Shown here one piece after another: positions 8,254-17,083 of a stretch of 34,689 nt of DNA. The translations under genes were made by a program, and so were the position numbers. The notes beneath the pieces were generated by a model. That model was not told the origin of the DNA and did no database searches. It saw only the letters and a list, made by a program, of their open reading frames with translations. The stretch is from Prolixibacteraceae bacterium UBA6162 (GTDB taxonomy: Bacteria > Bacteroidota > Bacteroidia > Bacteroidales > Prolixibacteraceae). The DNA lies in NCBI GenBank assembly GCA_002428215.1, contig DIUI01000086.1, forward strand, positions 1-34,689, in the 5' to 3' direction. Each line of letters begins with the position of its first letter. Position 1 is the stretch's first letter.

Positions 8254-9393
8254 ATGAAAAATCTGAAACTACTCTTATGGGCTTTTGCTCTGCTTAATAT
8301 TATACCTGCGGTTGCTCAGGAACCCACCGAAAAGGAGGTATATTCCGGCGGATCTTTTTATCCTGTAAAATATTATGCTCAAGAATGGAAAGGGGATAAA
8401 CCCAAGAATATCATATTCCTGATTGGCGACGGGATGAGTGTTACCCATGTTTTTGCAGGTCTTACTGCCAATGGAGGTGAACTTTTCATCAATAATTTCA
8501 AGCATATTGGATTTGCCAAAACCTCCTCTTCCAATAATTTCATTACCGATTCAGCTGCAGGTGGAACCGCCCTCTCAACAGGGGTTAAAACCTATAATGG
8601 TGCCATCGGAGTAGGACCCGACAAAGCCCCGCTTAAAACAATTTTACAAGCAGCTATTGAGAATGGACTTGCCGGGGGTTTAGTATCCACGTCAGCTATA
8701 ACTCATGCCACTCCTGCTTCTTACATTGCTCATCAGGACTCACGCAGCAGCTATGAGGCGATTGCTGCAGACTTTCTTAAAACAGACATTGATGTTTTTA
8801 TTGGCGGTGGTTACGACCATTTTGCCAAGCGTGAAGACGGTAAGGATTTGGTTAAAGAACTCGAGCGCAAAGGCTACACCGTATTGCAGGATCTGAATGC
8901 AATTTCAAAATTTACATCCGGGAAATTGGCAGGCCTTACTGCCCCCGAACACAATGGACGTGTTGCTGAACGTGGTGATATGCTGGAGGTTGCCACCAGA
9001 TCGGCCCTGAAAGTTCTTAATAATAATAATAAGAAGGGCTTCTTTATTATGATTGAAGGCTCCATGATCGACTGGGCCGGACATGCCAACGATATTACCT
9101 ATACTGTTGAAGATATGCTTGATTTCGACCGGGCGGTAGGTGAAGCTCTGGCATTTGCTGCTGCTGATGGTGAAACCCTGGTGGTTGTGAGCGCCGACCA
9201 TGAAACCGGCGGACTTGTGCTGACGGGCGGTGATTATTCAACCGGAATGGTTCGGGCAAAATTTGGCTCAACAGGACATACCCCGGTAATGGTCCCCATT
9301 TTTGCATGGGGCCCGGGTGCAGAAAAATTTATGGGTATTATGGAGAATACAGATATTCACGATATAATGTATAAACTTTTGCTCGATAAGTAA
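8254..9393 (+). CDS. phoA: Alkaline phosphatase, PhoA family, secreted
   Basis: A signal peptide ends near VAQ at about residue 22, so the enzyme acts in the periplasm or outside the cell, where it frees phosphate from organic phosphoesters. Metal- and substrate-binding motifs are complete: IGDGM with D59, the nucleophile serine S100 in TDSAAGGTA, GSMIDWAGHAND, DFDRAVGEAL, SADHETGG and the late TGHTPV histidine. The length of 379 residues is shorter than E. coli PhoA and typical of the compact form in marine and gut Bacteroidota. A run of four AAT codons (Asn) near 9020 is a small local repeat. I see no PHO-box-like sequence that I can defend. A strong hairpin follows the stop codon, so transcription probably ends here. 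Confidence 0.95.
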   Translation: MKNLKLLLWAFALLNIIPAVAQEPTEKEVYSGGSFYPVKYYAQEWKGDKPKNIIFLIGDGMSVTHVFAGLTANGGELFINNFKHIGFAKTSSSNNFITDSAAGGTALSTGVKTYNGAIGVGPDKAPLKTILQAAIENGLAGGLVSTSAITHATPASYIAHQDSRSSYEAIAADFLKTDIDVFIGGGYDHFAKREDGKDLVKELERKGYTVLQDLNAISKFTSGKLAGLTAPEHNGRVAERGDMLEVATRSALKVLNNNNKKGFFIMIEGSMIDWAGHANDITYTVEDMLDFDRAVGEALAFAAADGETLVVVSADHETGGLVLTGGDYSTGMVRAKFGSTGHTPVMVPIFAWGPGAEKFMGIMENTDIHDIMYKLLLDK

Positions 9394-9411
9394 TCACTCT
9401 CGAGTAAAACG

Positions 9412-9450
9412 AGCAAGGCTTCGGTACATGGTTGTGCCGAAGCCTTGTTA
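9412..9450 (+). terminator. Hairpin after alkaline phosphatase gene
   Basis: CAAGGCTTCGG at 9414-9424 pairs perfectly with CCGAAGCCTTG at 9437-9447, and wobble and A-T pairs extend the stem inward to a six-base loop. It begins 18 bases after the phosphatase stop. There is no long T run after it, so it may terminate weakly or protect the 3' end of the message. Confidence 0.7.
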
Positions 9451-9530
9451 GTTAGAAGCGGTACAACCAACTCATCAGCAGGTTAATGTAAAAAAGATTT
9501 TCTATCTTAACTGCCCTAAATCCAAATCTT

Positions 9531-10475
9531 ATGAGAGAAGCGCTTTTAACGCTGGATCATATTCAGCTTAACTTTTCACCCGGGGGTCTCTTCTTTCTTA
9601 ATCTCACCATCGCTTTTGTTATGTTTGGGGTTGCACTCGATATTAAAGCTGCTCAATTCAAAGAGGTCTTTATCAAACCCAAATCAGTTCTTACGGGGAT
9701 GACCACCCAGTTTATCCTGCTGCCTGCTGTAACATTCCTCTTTATACTTATCATTAAACCTACCCCTTCTGTGGCCTTGGGAATGATACTGGTGGCTGCC
9801 TGTCCGGGGGGAAACATTTCCAACTTTATGGCATACCTGTCGAAGGGCAATACTGCATTGTCGGTAAGCCTTACCGCAATAGCCACAACTGCCGCTGTAG
9901 CTATGACCCCTGCCAATTTTGCTTTTTGGGGTGATTTGTATGTAAACTATTATGCCTCTACCAACGACGCCGCTCTTTTAAGACCCCTTACCATCGATTT
10001 TTTACAGGTGGTTCAAACGGTTTTTATTCTGCTAGGAATTCCAGTTGTGCTCGGATTGCTGGTGGCCAATTATTTTCCGGTGCTGACTTCCCGGATAAAA
10101 AAGCCTATCAAAAATGCATCCATAGTGGTTTTCATTCTGTTCGTGGTAGTGCTGCTGTCGGCCAATTTTAGCAATTTCTTACGTGCCATTCACTTAATAT
10201 TTATCATTGTCTTGTTGCACAATGCCCTTGCACTGGCAACCGGATTCCTCTTTAGTACTGCCATGCGCCTACCCAGAATCGACAGACGTTCGATTACTAT
10301 TGAAACGGGAATCCAAAATTCAGGCTTAGCTCTGGTGCTTATTTTTAATCCTAAGATATTCCCTCCTGAGCTGGAACTTGGAGGGATGGCAGTAATTGCA
10401 GCCTGGTGGGGAGTATGGCATATTGTGTCTGGCTTGCTGCTGTCGGCCATATGGTCGAGAAAGGCGCTGGATTAA
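9531..10475 (+). CDS. Bile acid:sodium symporter (BASS/SBF) family transporter
   Basis: The 314-residue protein has nine to ten membrane helices. The segment VAACPGGNISNFMAYLSKGN matches the crossing-helix motif of the BASS family (CPGG-x-x-SN), and a later IETGIQNSGLAL matches the second sodium-site motif (E-x-G-x-Q-N). Such proteins bring organic anions into the cell with sodium. In bacteria outside the gut the cargo is more often pantoate, 2-oxo acids or other carboxylates than bile acids, so the name gives the family and not the substrate. It stands alone behind the phosphatase terminator and converges on the DEAD-box helicase gene with 26 bases between their ends. Confidence 0.9.
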   Translation: MREALLTLDHIQLNFSPGGLFFLNLTIAFVMFGVALDIKAAQFKEVFIKPKSVLTGMTTQFILLPAVTFLFILIIKPTPSVALGMILVAACPGGNISNFMAYLSKGNTALSVSLTAIATTAAVAMTPANFAFWGDLYVNYYASTNDAALLRPLTIDFLQVVQTVFILLGIPVVLGLLVANYFPVLTSRIKKPIKNASIVVFILFVVVLLSANFSNFLRAIHLIFIIVLLHNALALATGFLFSTAMRLPRIDRRSITIETGIQNSGLALVLIFNPKIFPPELELGGMAVIAAWWGVWHIVSGLLLSAIWSRKALD

Positions 10476-10501
10476 ATTACTCCTATGCCCAACGAAGCAG
10501 C

Positions 10502-11797
10502 TTACCTGCGGCGTGTCGGTTTTCTGCTTCCTTTCTTGACAACCCCCGCCGGAATTCTGCCTTTCTTTGTATGAAAAGCACCTTTAAACGAAGGATCGTC
10601 AATCTTGCGCTGGCGGTCAATCTCTCTTAACTGCTGCTGCCGTTCATCAAAAGGTGTTTTTTCCGGAGTAACCCCATCAGGAATTGGCATAACCGGAATT
10701 TCCATTCTTATCAGATTCTCGATGCGCCGAAGGTGCCAAATTTCATCAGGATTGACAAGCGTTATGGCGGTACCCGTATTTCCTGCCCTGGCTGTGCGAC
10801 CAATGCGGTGAACGTAATCTTCGTAATGAGGTGGTATGTCGAAATTGATTACATGACTCACCATCGAAATATCGAGTCCTCTGGCCGACATATCGGTTGA
10901 TATAAGAATTCTTACTGTTCCCAACTTGAAATCGCGCATGGCATTAAGGCGGGTCGTTTGCCCCTTGTTGGAGTGGATTATCCGTTTCTCTCCCTCTGTT
11001 TTTCTTTTGATGGCCTTCATGAGATCGTCGGCAGCCTCCTTGGTTTTTACAAAAAGCAAAACCCTGGTGTAGGATTGTTCGTCGAGTAAAAGATGCTGAA
11101 CGATTTTTAATTTGGTAGAATAATTCGGCGTTAAGATAACCTGCTGATCTATAAGCTCGGCCGGAGTTGCAGAGGGAGAGGCTTCAATCCTTTCGTAATG
11201 ATCGAGAAATTCATGGGCCATTTCTGCTACTTTATCCGAAAAAGTGGCACTGAAGAGCAGGTTTTGCCGCTTGTGCGGAATGATTTCAAACAGCTGTCTG
11301 AGTTGTGGCATGAAGCCCATATCCAGCATCCGGTCGGCTTCGTCGAATACCACATATTTCACCCTCTTAAACGATACTGCCTGGTTTTGATAAAGCTCCC
11401 ACAGTCTCCCCGGTGTGGCGATCAGGATATCTACACCTGACGCAATCATTTTTGCATGACGGGTCCACCCCACTCCCCCATAAACTGCCGCATGGCGAAG
11501 ATTGGAGTGGGCAAGCAACTCGGCGGTATCACCGCCAACCTGCACCGAAAGCTCGCGTGTGGGCACCAGAATGAGGGCTCTTGGGCCGGAATCTTCGGTC
11601 TGTGCCAGTCGGGTGAGCAGTGGCAGCAGATAGGCTGCCGTTTTTCCGGTACCTGTTTGTGCAATGCCCACCACGTTTGCCCCTGAGTTGATGAGTGGTA
11701 TAGCCTTCTCCTGAACCGGGGTTGGAGCAGTAAAGCCAATATCCTCAATTGCTTTAAGTAACGATTTGGAAATTTTGAGCGATTCGAACGGGATCAT
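10502..11797 (-). CDS. rhlE: DEAD-box RNA helicase, RhlE-like
   Basis: All core motifs are present: the Q motif GFTAPTPVQ (residues 21-29), Walker A AQTGTGKT (46-53), PTREL, TPGRL, DEAD (152-155), SAT (183-185) and HRIGRTARAG. It should unwind RNA duplexes with ATP in the cytoplasm, in ribosome assembly or RNA turnover. The C-terminal tail beyond the second RecA domain is short and ends with basic residues (KKGSRKPTRRR), as in RhlE-type enzymes, and lacks the RNA-binding domain of DeaD/DbpA. A near-perfect Bacteroidota promoter lies just upstream at 11820-11851, so it is transcribed separately from dprA. RhlE versus other small DEAD-box paralogues is uncertain. Confidence 0.92.
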   Translation of the reverse strand: MIPFESLKISKSLLKAIEDIGFTAPTPVQEKAIPLINSGANVVGIAQTGTGKTAAYLLPLLTRLAQTEDSGPRALILVPTRELSVQVGGDTAELLAHSNLRHAAVYGGVGWTRHAKMIASGVDILIATPGRLWELYQNQAVSFKRVKYVVFDEADRMLDMGFMPQLRQLFEIIPHKRQNLLFSATFSDKVAEMAHEFLDHYERIEASPSATPAELIDQQVILTPNYSTKLKIVQHLLLDEQSYTRVLLFVKTKEAADDLMKAIKRKTEGEKRIIHSNKGQTTRLNAMRDFKLGTVRILISTDMSARGLDISMVSHVINFDIPPHYEDYVHRIGRTARAGNTGTAITLVNPDEIWHLRRIENLIRMEIPVMPIPDGVTPEKTPFDERQQQLREIDRQRKIDDPSFKGAFHTKKGRIPAGVVKKGSRKPTRRR

Positions 11798-11819
11798 GGA
11801 CTTGGGTGTTGACCGGTCT

Positions 11820-11851
11820 CAAAAGTATGGATTCGAGGGTACAACTCCAAA
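11820..11851 (-). promoter_or_regulatory. Bacteroidota-type promoter for the DEAD-box helicase gene
   Basis: Read on the minus strand, TTTG (11851-11848) is followed after 20 bases by TACTTTTG (11827-11820), matching the known TTTG-N19/21-TAnnTTTG consensus at every fixed position. The start codon lies 23 bases past the -7 box, which leaves a short leader. Confidence 0.7.
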
Positions 11852-11891
11852 CTTAATAGATGATTGATGGCTGTGAATTTGATTAACGCTA

Positions 11892-12998
11892 CTATTTCAG
11901 CCGGTACATTTTTCCGGGGAGTGCCTCCACGAGTCCTTTAAATTCGAGAGTGAGCAGCAATCCCGATAGTTTGTTCATCGGCAGCAGGGTGTTGTGACGC
12001 AATGAATCGATAAATATCTTCTCGTTGCGATGTAGTTGACCTACAATTAGTTGCTCATCGTCAGTCAGTTCGGAAAACAACGATTGTTGTACAGGTTGTT
12101 TTTGTACTCCGGGTTTATCCCATCCAAGCATAAACATCAGATCGTTACCGTCTTCGATGAGCGCCGCGATATTGTTTTTTATCAGGTAGTTACATCCTTT
12201 GCTGTATGGATCGATCGATCGGCCCGGAAATGCATACACATCGCGGTCGTATGAAGCCGCTATCTCGGCCGTAATTAACGCACCCCCTTTTGCTCCTGAT
12301 TCAACCACTACCGTTGCATCGGATAGACCGGCAATTAGTCGGTTGCGGCGTACAAAATTGCCACGGTCAATAATCGACTCACTCGCAAAATCACTCAGCA
12401 AACCTCCTTGTGTCAACATGGCGTTGGCCGTATTGATATGTGCCCGGGGGTAAAGCACATCCAATCCATGTCCCAATACGCCCACAGTAGGCAAATTATA
12501 TTTAAGTGCCGATTTATGAGCCTGTATGTCAATTCCATAGGCCATTCCACTTACAATGAGTGCTTCGTGGCCTGCTTCTGCAATATCTCTTATTAGTTCG
12601 TCGCATACCTGACGACCATATTCGGTTGCTTTGCGGGTACCAACTATGCTGATGATTTTTTCGGTTTCGATATCGGCATTGCCTTTCAGATAAAACAATA
12701 TTGGGGCATCGGCACACTGCCTGAATCGAATGGGATAATCATCATCGAGATAGAAGTATACGCGTATCTCGTTTTTGGCTATGAAGTCAAGTTCGCGTTT
12801 CGCTGTCTCAAGGATATCGGTCTCACAAATACGATAGGCAAGATTGTCGCCAATTCCGGGAATTTTCTTTAAACGGGCCAGTGGAGTATTGAAGATTTGT
12901 TCGACACTGCCCAGATATGAAACCAGGTTTCGGGCCAGAATTCCGCCTATACCGGGTACCATCGATAGTGCAATTTTGTGTAGAAGGGGGTGGGTCAT
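11892..12998 (-). CDS. dprA: DNA processing protein DprA
   Basis: DprA binds incoming single-stranded DNA and loads RecA during natural transformation; it is also kept in many bacteria not known to be competent. The order is as expected: a helix-hairpin-helix stretch (LKKIPGIGDNLAYRI), the Rossmann-fold SMF domain (SIVGTRKATEYGR, VSGMAYGIDIQAHKSAL, GALITAEIA, YAFPGR) and a C-terminal winged-helix part (LSGLLLTLEFKGLVEALPG). The length of 368 residues is normal. The upstream gene, a small PH-like membrane protein, ends 23 bases before it, so they are probably one operon. With comM this makes two transformation genes in the window, but no uptake pilus or ComEC gene is visible. Confidence 0.94.
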   Translation of the reverse strand: MTHPLLHKIALSMVPGIGGILARNLVSYLGSVEQIFNTPLARLKKIPGIGDNLAYRICETDILETAKRELDFIAKNEIRVYFYLDDDYPIRFRQCADAPILFYLKGNADIETEKIISIVGTRKATEYGRQVCDELIRDIAEAGHEALIVSGMAYGIDIQAHKSALKYNLPTVGVLGHGLDVLYPRAHINTANAMLTQGGLLSDFASESIIDRGNFVRRNRLIAGLSDATVVVESGAKGGALITAEIAASYDRDVYAFPGRSIDPYSKGCNYLIKNNIAALIEDGNDLMFMLGWDKPGVQKQPVQQSLFSELTDDEQLIVGQLHRNEKIFIDSLRHNTLLPMNKLSGLLLTLEFKGLVEALPGKMYRLK

Positions 12999-13021
12999 AA
13001 AGGAAAGGTAGGGGGGTGGCT

Positions 13022-13474
13022 TTATTTGTGTATGAGTTCTTCAAGGGCTTGCCGGATTGCGATCAGCTGTTGGGCATCGAGTGCAGCCAGACTCACAGAT
13101 GGGTACTCTGCAATTCCTCTCGAAGTATTTACAACCAGGGTAAGATCGGTTATGAGTCCGAAAAATGAGCTTTCGAAGGTAAAATCGTGCAATAGCCGGG
13201 GATGAAATTCGATGGTTTGATAGTCTTTACGACCAAATTTCACAGCCGTATAATAGCGCAATACAAAGGCATCAGTTTCGATTTTGAGGAATATATATCT
13301 AAAATCAAGAGCCTGAAAAACAACTACCCATATAAGCAGTACACCAAGCGTTATACCCATTTGTATGAACTGATCGAGCGACAGAAATGCAAGAGCACTA
13401 ATTAACAATAGCACTGAGACCATATAAAATAGCCGTTTTATGTGCTTTATCCGTTCTTTATTATCGACAACCAT
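13022..13474 (-). CDS. Small membrane protein with PH-like C-terminal region, function unknown
   Basis: I do not recognise a named function. The 150-residue protein begins with a short charged segment, then two closely spaced membrane helices (about residues 14-32 and 37-55). A soluble part follows that is rich in beta-strand-like stretches (YIFLKIETDAFVLRYY, YQTIEFHPRLL, LTLVVNTS) and ends in a helix (AQQLIAIRQALEELI). This layout resembles the bacterial PH-like or YcxB-like membrane proteins. It lies 23 bases ahead of dprA and probably shares its transcript. CAAATGTA at 13479-13486 (TACATTTG on the minus strand) fits a -7 box but lies so close to the ATG that the message would be nearly leaderless, and no -33 element is seen. 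Confidence 0.75.
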   Translation of the reverse strand: MVVDNKERIKHIKRLFYMVSVLLLISALAFLSLDQFIQMGITLGVLLIWVVVFQALDFRYIFLKIETDAFVLRYYTAVKFGRKDYQTIEFHPRLLHDFTFESSFFGLITDLTLVVNTSRGIAEYPSVSLAALDAQQLIAIRQALEELIHK

Positions 13475-13573
13475 ACTTCAAATGTAATAAAAATCAATAT
13501 TTATGCCTTACAGTATGGCCCAATTCCCTCTCCGAAAAAAAGTTTTTAACTTAGCGCAATTTACCATTGAGTT

Positions 13574-14632
13574 ATGGATATTTTGAAAAGAGAATCAGAC
13601 ATCATATTCTCCGAAGCACTGGCTGAGGATCTCTACCAATACCTTGAAAACAACTCTGCGTCAGGGATCTTCATCGCGACAGAAGAGCGGGTCTTCGAAT
13701 TGTATGCTCACCTTTTTAATGAGTTTACGCACCTGCCTGTTGTGGTGGTTCCATCGGGCGAAGCACAAAAACATATGCGGAGTGTTGAAGTCGTTTGGCA
13801 GTTCCTGTGCGATAGAGGTGCCGACCGAAAATCGCTGTTGGTCAATATCGGAGGTGGTATGCTTACCGATTTGGCAGGATTTGCTGCCTCTACCTATAAG
13901 AGAGGTATTCGCTTTTTAAATGTTCCAACTACTTTATTGTCGCAAGTAGACGCTTCTGTTGGAGGGAAGACAGGTGTTAATTTTGGTGGCTACAAAAACG
14001 AAATCGGAACTTTTAATGAGCCCGAAGCGGTATTTATAAGCACGCATTTTTTAAGCACGCTCGATCAGGGAAACAGGTTGTCGGGTTTTGCAGAGATGAT
14101 TAAACATGGACTTATCCACAGCCAGGCCCATCTGAATGAATTGTATTCCATTGATCTGAATAACCTTCAAACGAAGGAACTACGGGAAGCGGTTAAAAAT
14201 TCTGTGGATGTAAAATCCTATTTTGTTGAGCGCGATCCAACAGAACAAAACATTCGAAAAGCTTTGAATTTTGGTCACACCGCCGGTCACGCAATTGAAA
14301 GTCTGGCGATGAAACAGCATAAACCTGTGCTTCATGGCTACGCTGTTGCATGGGGCATGATTGCCGAACTCTATCTTTCATCTAAAGTTGCCGGTTTCCC
14401 GGACAGCGATCTTCAAAAAATTGCGCGTTGGATCAAAAGTTTATATGGTGGATGTGCAATTTCACGGGCCGACTTCGACGCCCTGTTTATGCTTATGCAG
14501 CACGACAAGAAGAATGAGGGAGACAGAATTAACTTTACGCTGATAGAAAGTATTGGCCAATTCACCATCAACAGGCATTGCTCAAAGGAGTTGATTTTCG
14601 AATCGCTTGAATATCTACAAAATTCGAAGTAA
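13574..14632 (+). CDS. aroB: 3-dehydroquinate synthase
   Basis: AroB turns the seven-carbon phosphate DAHP into 3-dehydroquinate, the second step of the shikimate pathway to aromatic amino acids, using NAD and a metal ion. The NAD-binding motif GGGMLTDLAGFAAS is at residues 93-106, followed by VPTTLLSQVDASVGGKTGVN. The expected zinc ligands can be matched to E174 (FAEMIKHG), H235 (NFGHTAGHA) and H254 (VLHGYAV). The length of 352 residues is typical. Its stop codon shares one base with the aroA start (TAATG), so the two are translationally coupled. The upstream gene points the other way, 99 bases distant. Confidence 0.96.
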   Translation: MDILKRESDIIFSEALAEDLYQYLENNSASGIFIATEERVFELYAHLFNEFTHLPVVVVPSGEAQKHMRSVEVVWQFLCDRGADRKSLLVNIGGGMLTDLAGFAASTYKRGIRFLNVPTTLLSQVDASVGGKTGVNFGGYKNEIGTFNEPEAVFISTHFLSTLDQGNRLSGFAEMIKHGLIHSQAHLNELYSIDLNNLQTKELREAVKNSVDVKSYFVERDPTEQNIRKALNFGHTAGHAIESLAMKQHKPVLHGYAVAWGMIAELYLSSKVAGFPDSDLQKIARWIKSLYGGCAISRADFDALFMLMQHDKKNEGDRINFTLIESIGQFTINRHCSKELIFESLEYLQNSK

Positions 14633-15891
14633 TGAACACCGGAAATTTTTCGACTCAATTGTACAGCGTTTCTCACAATGGAATGCCCCTGCATGCCAAG
14701 GTGTTATTGCCCTCCTCAAAAAGCATCAGCAACCGGGTATTAATTATAAACGCACTTAGTTATAGTGTTTCAGGGATCGGAAATCTTTCCGAGAGCGACG
14801 ATACAAAAGTTCTTAATGAGGCCCTTTCGTCAAACAGCGCCAACTTCGACATTGGTCATGCCGGAACAGCCATGCGGTTTCTTACCGCGTTTCTTTCCAA
14901 AATTGCCGGAGAATGGACGGTTACCGGATCTCCCAGAATGAAACAGCGCCCCATCCATATACTGGTAGATATTCTACGAAAAATGGGTGCTCATATCGAC
15001 TATACAGAACAAGAAGGATTTCCTCCATTGCACATTTTGGGATCTCACCTGAAAGGGGGAGTTTTCGAACTCGACGGCAGTGTTTCAAGTCAGTATATTT
15101 CGGCCTTGCTCATGATTGGGCCAACCCTTGAAGGTGGTCTTACGCTCCGACTTCAAAACCGGATTACTTCGAGGAGTTATATCGAGATGACCCTCGAACT
15201 GATGCGTCGTTTTGGCATTCAGTCGACCTTTATTGACAACGAAATTCGCGTTGGTGAGCAGCCCTACCAACCGGTACCGTTTGTGGTGGAATCCGACTGG
15301 TCAGCAGCTTCCTACTGGTACGAGATACTAGCATTAAGTTGTGGCGGAGAAATCGAATTGCCCCATCTTTATAACTCCGGACTTCAAGGCGATGCCGCGA
15401 TTGCCGGATGGTTTGAGGCTTTTGGTATCCAAACCCATTTTGAATCAGCAGGAGTTCGCATTAAAAAACTGAACGACAACAAGCCTTCAAAATTAGAGAT
15501 CAATTTTCATGAAACTCCCGACATGGCACAAACTATGGCCGTTTTATGCGTAGCGAAACAGGTTCCGTTCTGTTTCTCGGGACTCGAAACACTAAAAATT
15601 AAGGAAACAAACAGGGTTGAGGCTCTAATAGTCGAGCTAAAGAAGCTGGGTGCAGTGCTGACTGAACCCCAGGAAGGTTCGCTGAGCTGGGACGGAACCA
15701 CACATGCATCAAATCTGCAGGAAGTACCTCAAATAGAAACCTACAACGATCACAGGATGGCTCTTGCTTTTGCTCCTTTGGCACTCCTTGGAAAAGAGAT
15801 CAGGATTGTACACCCTTTTGTGGTCACCAAATCGTATCCCGGATTTTGGGACGATCTGACTTCTACGGGTTTTACCTGTGAGGCCCTATAG
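14632..15891 (+). CDS. aroA: 3-phosphoshikimate 1-carboxyvinyltransferase (EPSP synthase)
   Basis: AroA joins shikimate-3-phosphate and phosphoenolpyruvate to EPSP, the sixth shikimate-pathway step. The substrate-binding signature SSKSISNR is at residues 28-35 (K30, S31, R35). Further matches are HAGTAMRFLTAF, SPRMKQRPI, the catalytic aspartate in TPDMAQTMA, the glutamate in IKETNRVEAL and YNDHRMALAFAPL near the end. At 419 residues it is a normal single-domain-pair enzyme. It follows aroB with a one-base overlap; other shikimate genes are not in the window. Its stop codon lies 7 bases from the stop of the convergent NagX-like gene, with no terminator visible between them. Confidence 0.96.
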   Translation: MNTGNFSTQLYSVSHNGMPLHAKVLLPSSKSISNRVLIINALSYSVSGIGNLSESDDTKVLNEALSSNSANFDIGHAGTAMRFLTAFLSKIAGEWTVTGSPRMKQRPIHILVDILRKMGAHIDYTEQEGFPPLHILGSHLKGGVFELDGSVSSQYISALLMIGPTLEGGLTLRLQNRITSRSYIEMTLELMRRFGIQSTFIDNEIRVGEQPYQPVPFVVESDWSAASYWYEILALSCGGEIELPHLYNSGLQGDAAIAGWFEAFGIQTHFESAGVRIKKLNDNKPSKLEINFHETPDMAQTMAVLCVAKQVPFCFSGLETLKIKETNRVEALIVELKKLGAVLTEPQEGSLSWDGTTHASNLQEVPQIETYNDHRMALAFAPLALLGKEIRIVHPFVVTKSYPGFWDDLTSTGFTCEAL

Positions 15892-15898
15892 GAATTCC

Positions 15899-16993
15899 TT
15901 AAAGCTTAATGAAGATTTTTTTGCGGTGCAGCCACCAAGCTGGTATATAAAGCAGCAGGATCAGGAGGATAGCATACAGCAGACTGGAAAATTTTGGTGT
16001 CGCACCCAATACATAAAATAGGTCAAGTAAATGCTGTTTCATCGAGGCACCAAATAGTTTAATCCCCCCTGTAAAAAAGCTAAAAACGTCGGCAAGCACA
16101 TAAATGGTAATGGCATTCGATCCGAACACCACCCCGGGATGGGCAATCTTACGAAACCCACGGACATCAACGAGATAGATTACGGTGGCCAGCGTAAGTA
16201 ATGCCAACCCTGAGGTAACCATTACGAAGGAGCTTGTCCAGATATTTTTATTGATTGGGAAAAACCAACTCCAGGCATGACCAATAGAAAGCGCAATGAA
16301 TCCCGCAACAAATAGCCATATAATTTTTTCCTCTTGCGGTTTGCGGCTTACAAGCAGTGTGCCTGCAAGCAAACCGGAGATTCCGGTTGCAATGGCGGGA
16401 ATTGTACTAAGCAGTCCTTCAGGATCCCAGGTACCCTGCCACATTTTACCCGGAAGTAAAAATGAGTCGAGATAGGCCGCCAGATTAATGCCCGGCTCCA
16501 GCATTGCTTTGCCATACCCTGGTGTTGGAATAAGCACCATAGCAAGCCAATAGAGTACTAAAATAGCCCCTCCGATGATTGCCTGACGTTTCCATTTGAA
16601 ATTTAAAAAGAAGAAAGCCGAGAAGAGAAATACAATGGCAATTCGCTGTAAAACACCCGCAACCCGAAGTTCTCCAAAGTTGAACATGGGGAAGAGGTTA
16701 AGCAGCAATCCTACAGCAAAAATCTTTAGCGACCGGAATACAATTTTTTGATACATATCCCCTTTGGGGGCTCCTGCTTCTACTCTTTTGGTGTAGGCTA
16801 GGGCAATAGAAACCCCTACAATAAACAGAAAAAAGGGAAAAATAAGGTCGGTAACCGTAATACCATGCCAGTCCTTGTGAAGAAGAGGGGCAAATACATT
16901 GTTCCAGTCGCCAGGGTTGTTGACGAGAATCATGGCTGCAATGGTAAAACCCCTAAAGGCATCAAGTGAAATGAGTCTTTCGTTGTTTGGCAT
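15899..16993 (-). CDS. nagX: NagX/HGSNAT-like membrane acyltransferase (DUF5009-type)
   Basis: The 364-residue protein has about ten membrane helices and the family signature at its start: RLISLDAFRGFTIAAMILVN, then HKDWHG with H39 and H43, then DLIFPFFLFIVG. Relatives include human heparan-alpha-glucosaminide N-acetyltransferase, which moves an acetyl group from acetyl-CoA across the membrane to glucosamine through a conserved histidine in this first loop, and NagX of bacterial chitin/GlcNAc gene clusters. It is divergent from a hexosaminidase gene with 90 bases between start codons, which supports an amino-sugar role. Whether it acetylates glucosamine or takes part in transport is inference. 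Confidence 0.85.
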   Translation of the reverse strand: MPNNERLISLDAFRGFTIAAMILVNNPGDWNNVFAPLLHKDWHGITVTDLIFPFFLFIVGVSIALAYTKRVEAGAPKGDMYQKIVFRSLKIFAVGLLLNLFPMFNFGELRVAGVLQRIAIVFLFSAFFFLNFKWKRQAIIGGAILVLYWLAMVLIPTPGYGKAMLEPGINLAAYLDSFLLPGKMWQGTWDPEGLLSTIPAIATGISGLLAGTLLVSRKPQEEKIIWLFVAGFIALSIGHAWSWFFPINKNIWTSSFVMVTSGLALLTLATVIYLVDVRGFRKIAHPGVVFGSNAITIYVLADVFSFFTGGIKLFGASMKQHLLDLFYVLGATPKFSSLLYAILLILLLYIPAWWLHRKKIFIKL

Positions 16994-17083
16994 AGCTTTT
17001 TCTTAAGGGAGATTCATCAAAAAATAGGAATTCAACTATCTTTATAAAAAAATTAGAAAGACAATTTTATAAATAATTTCGGT

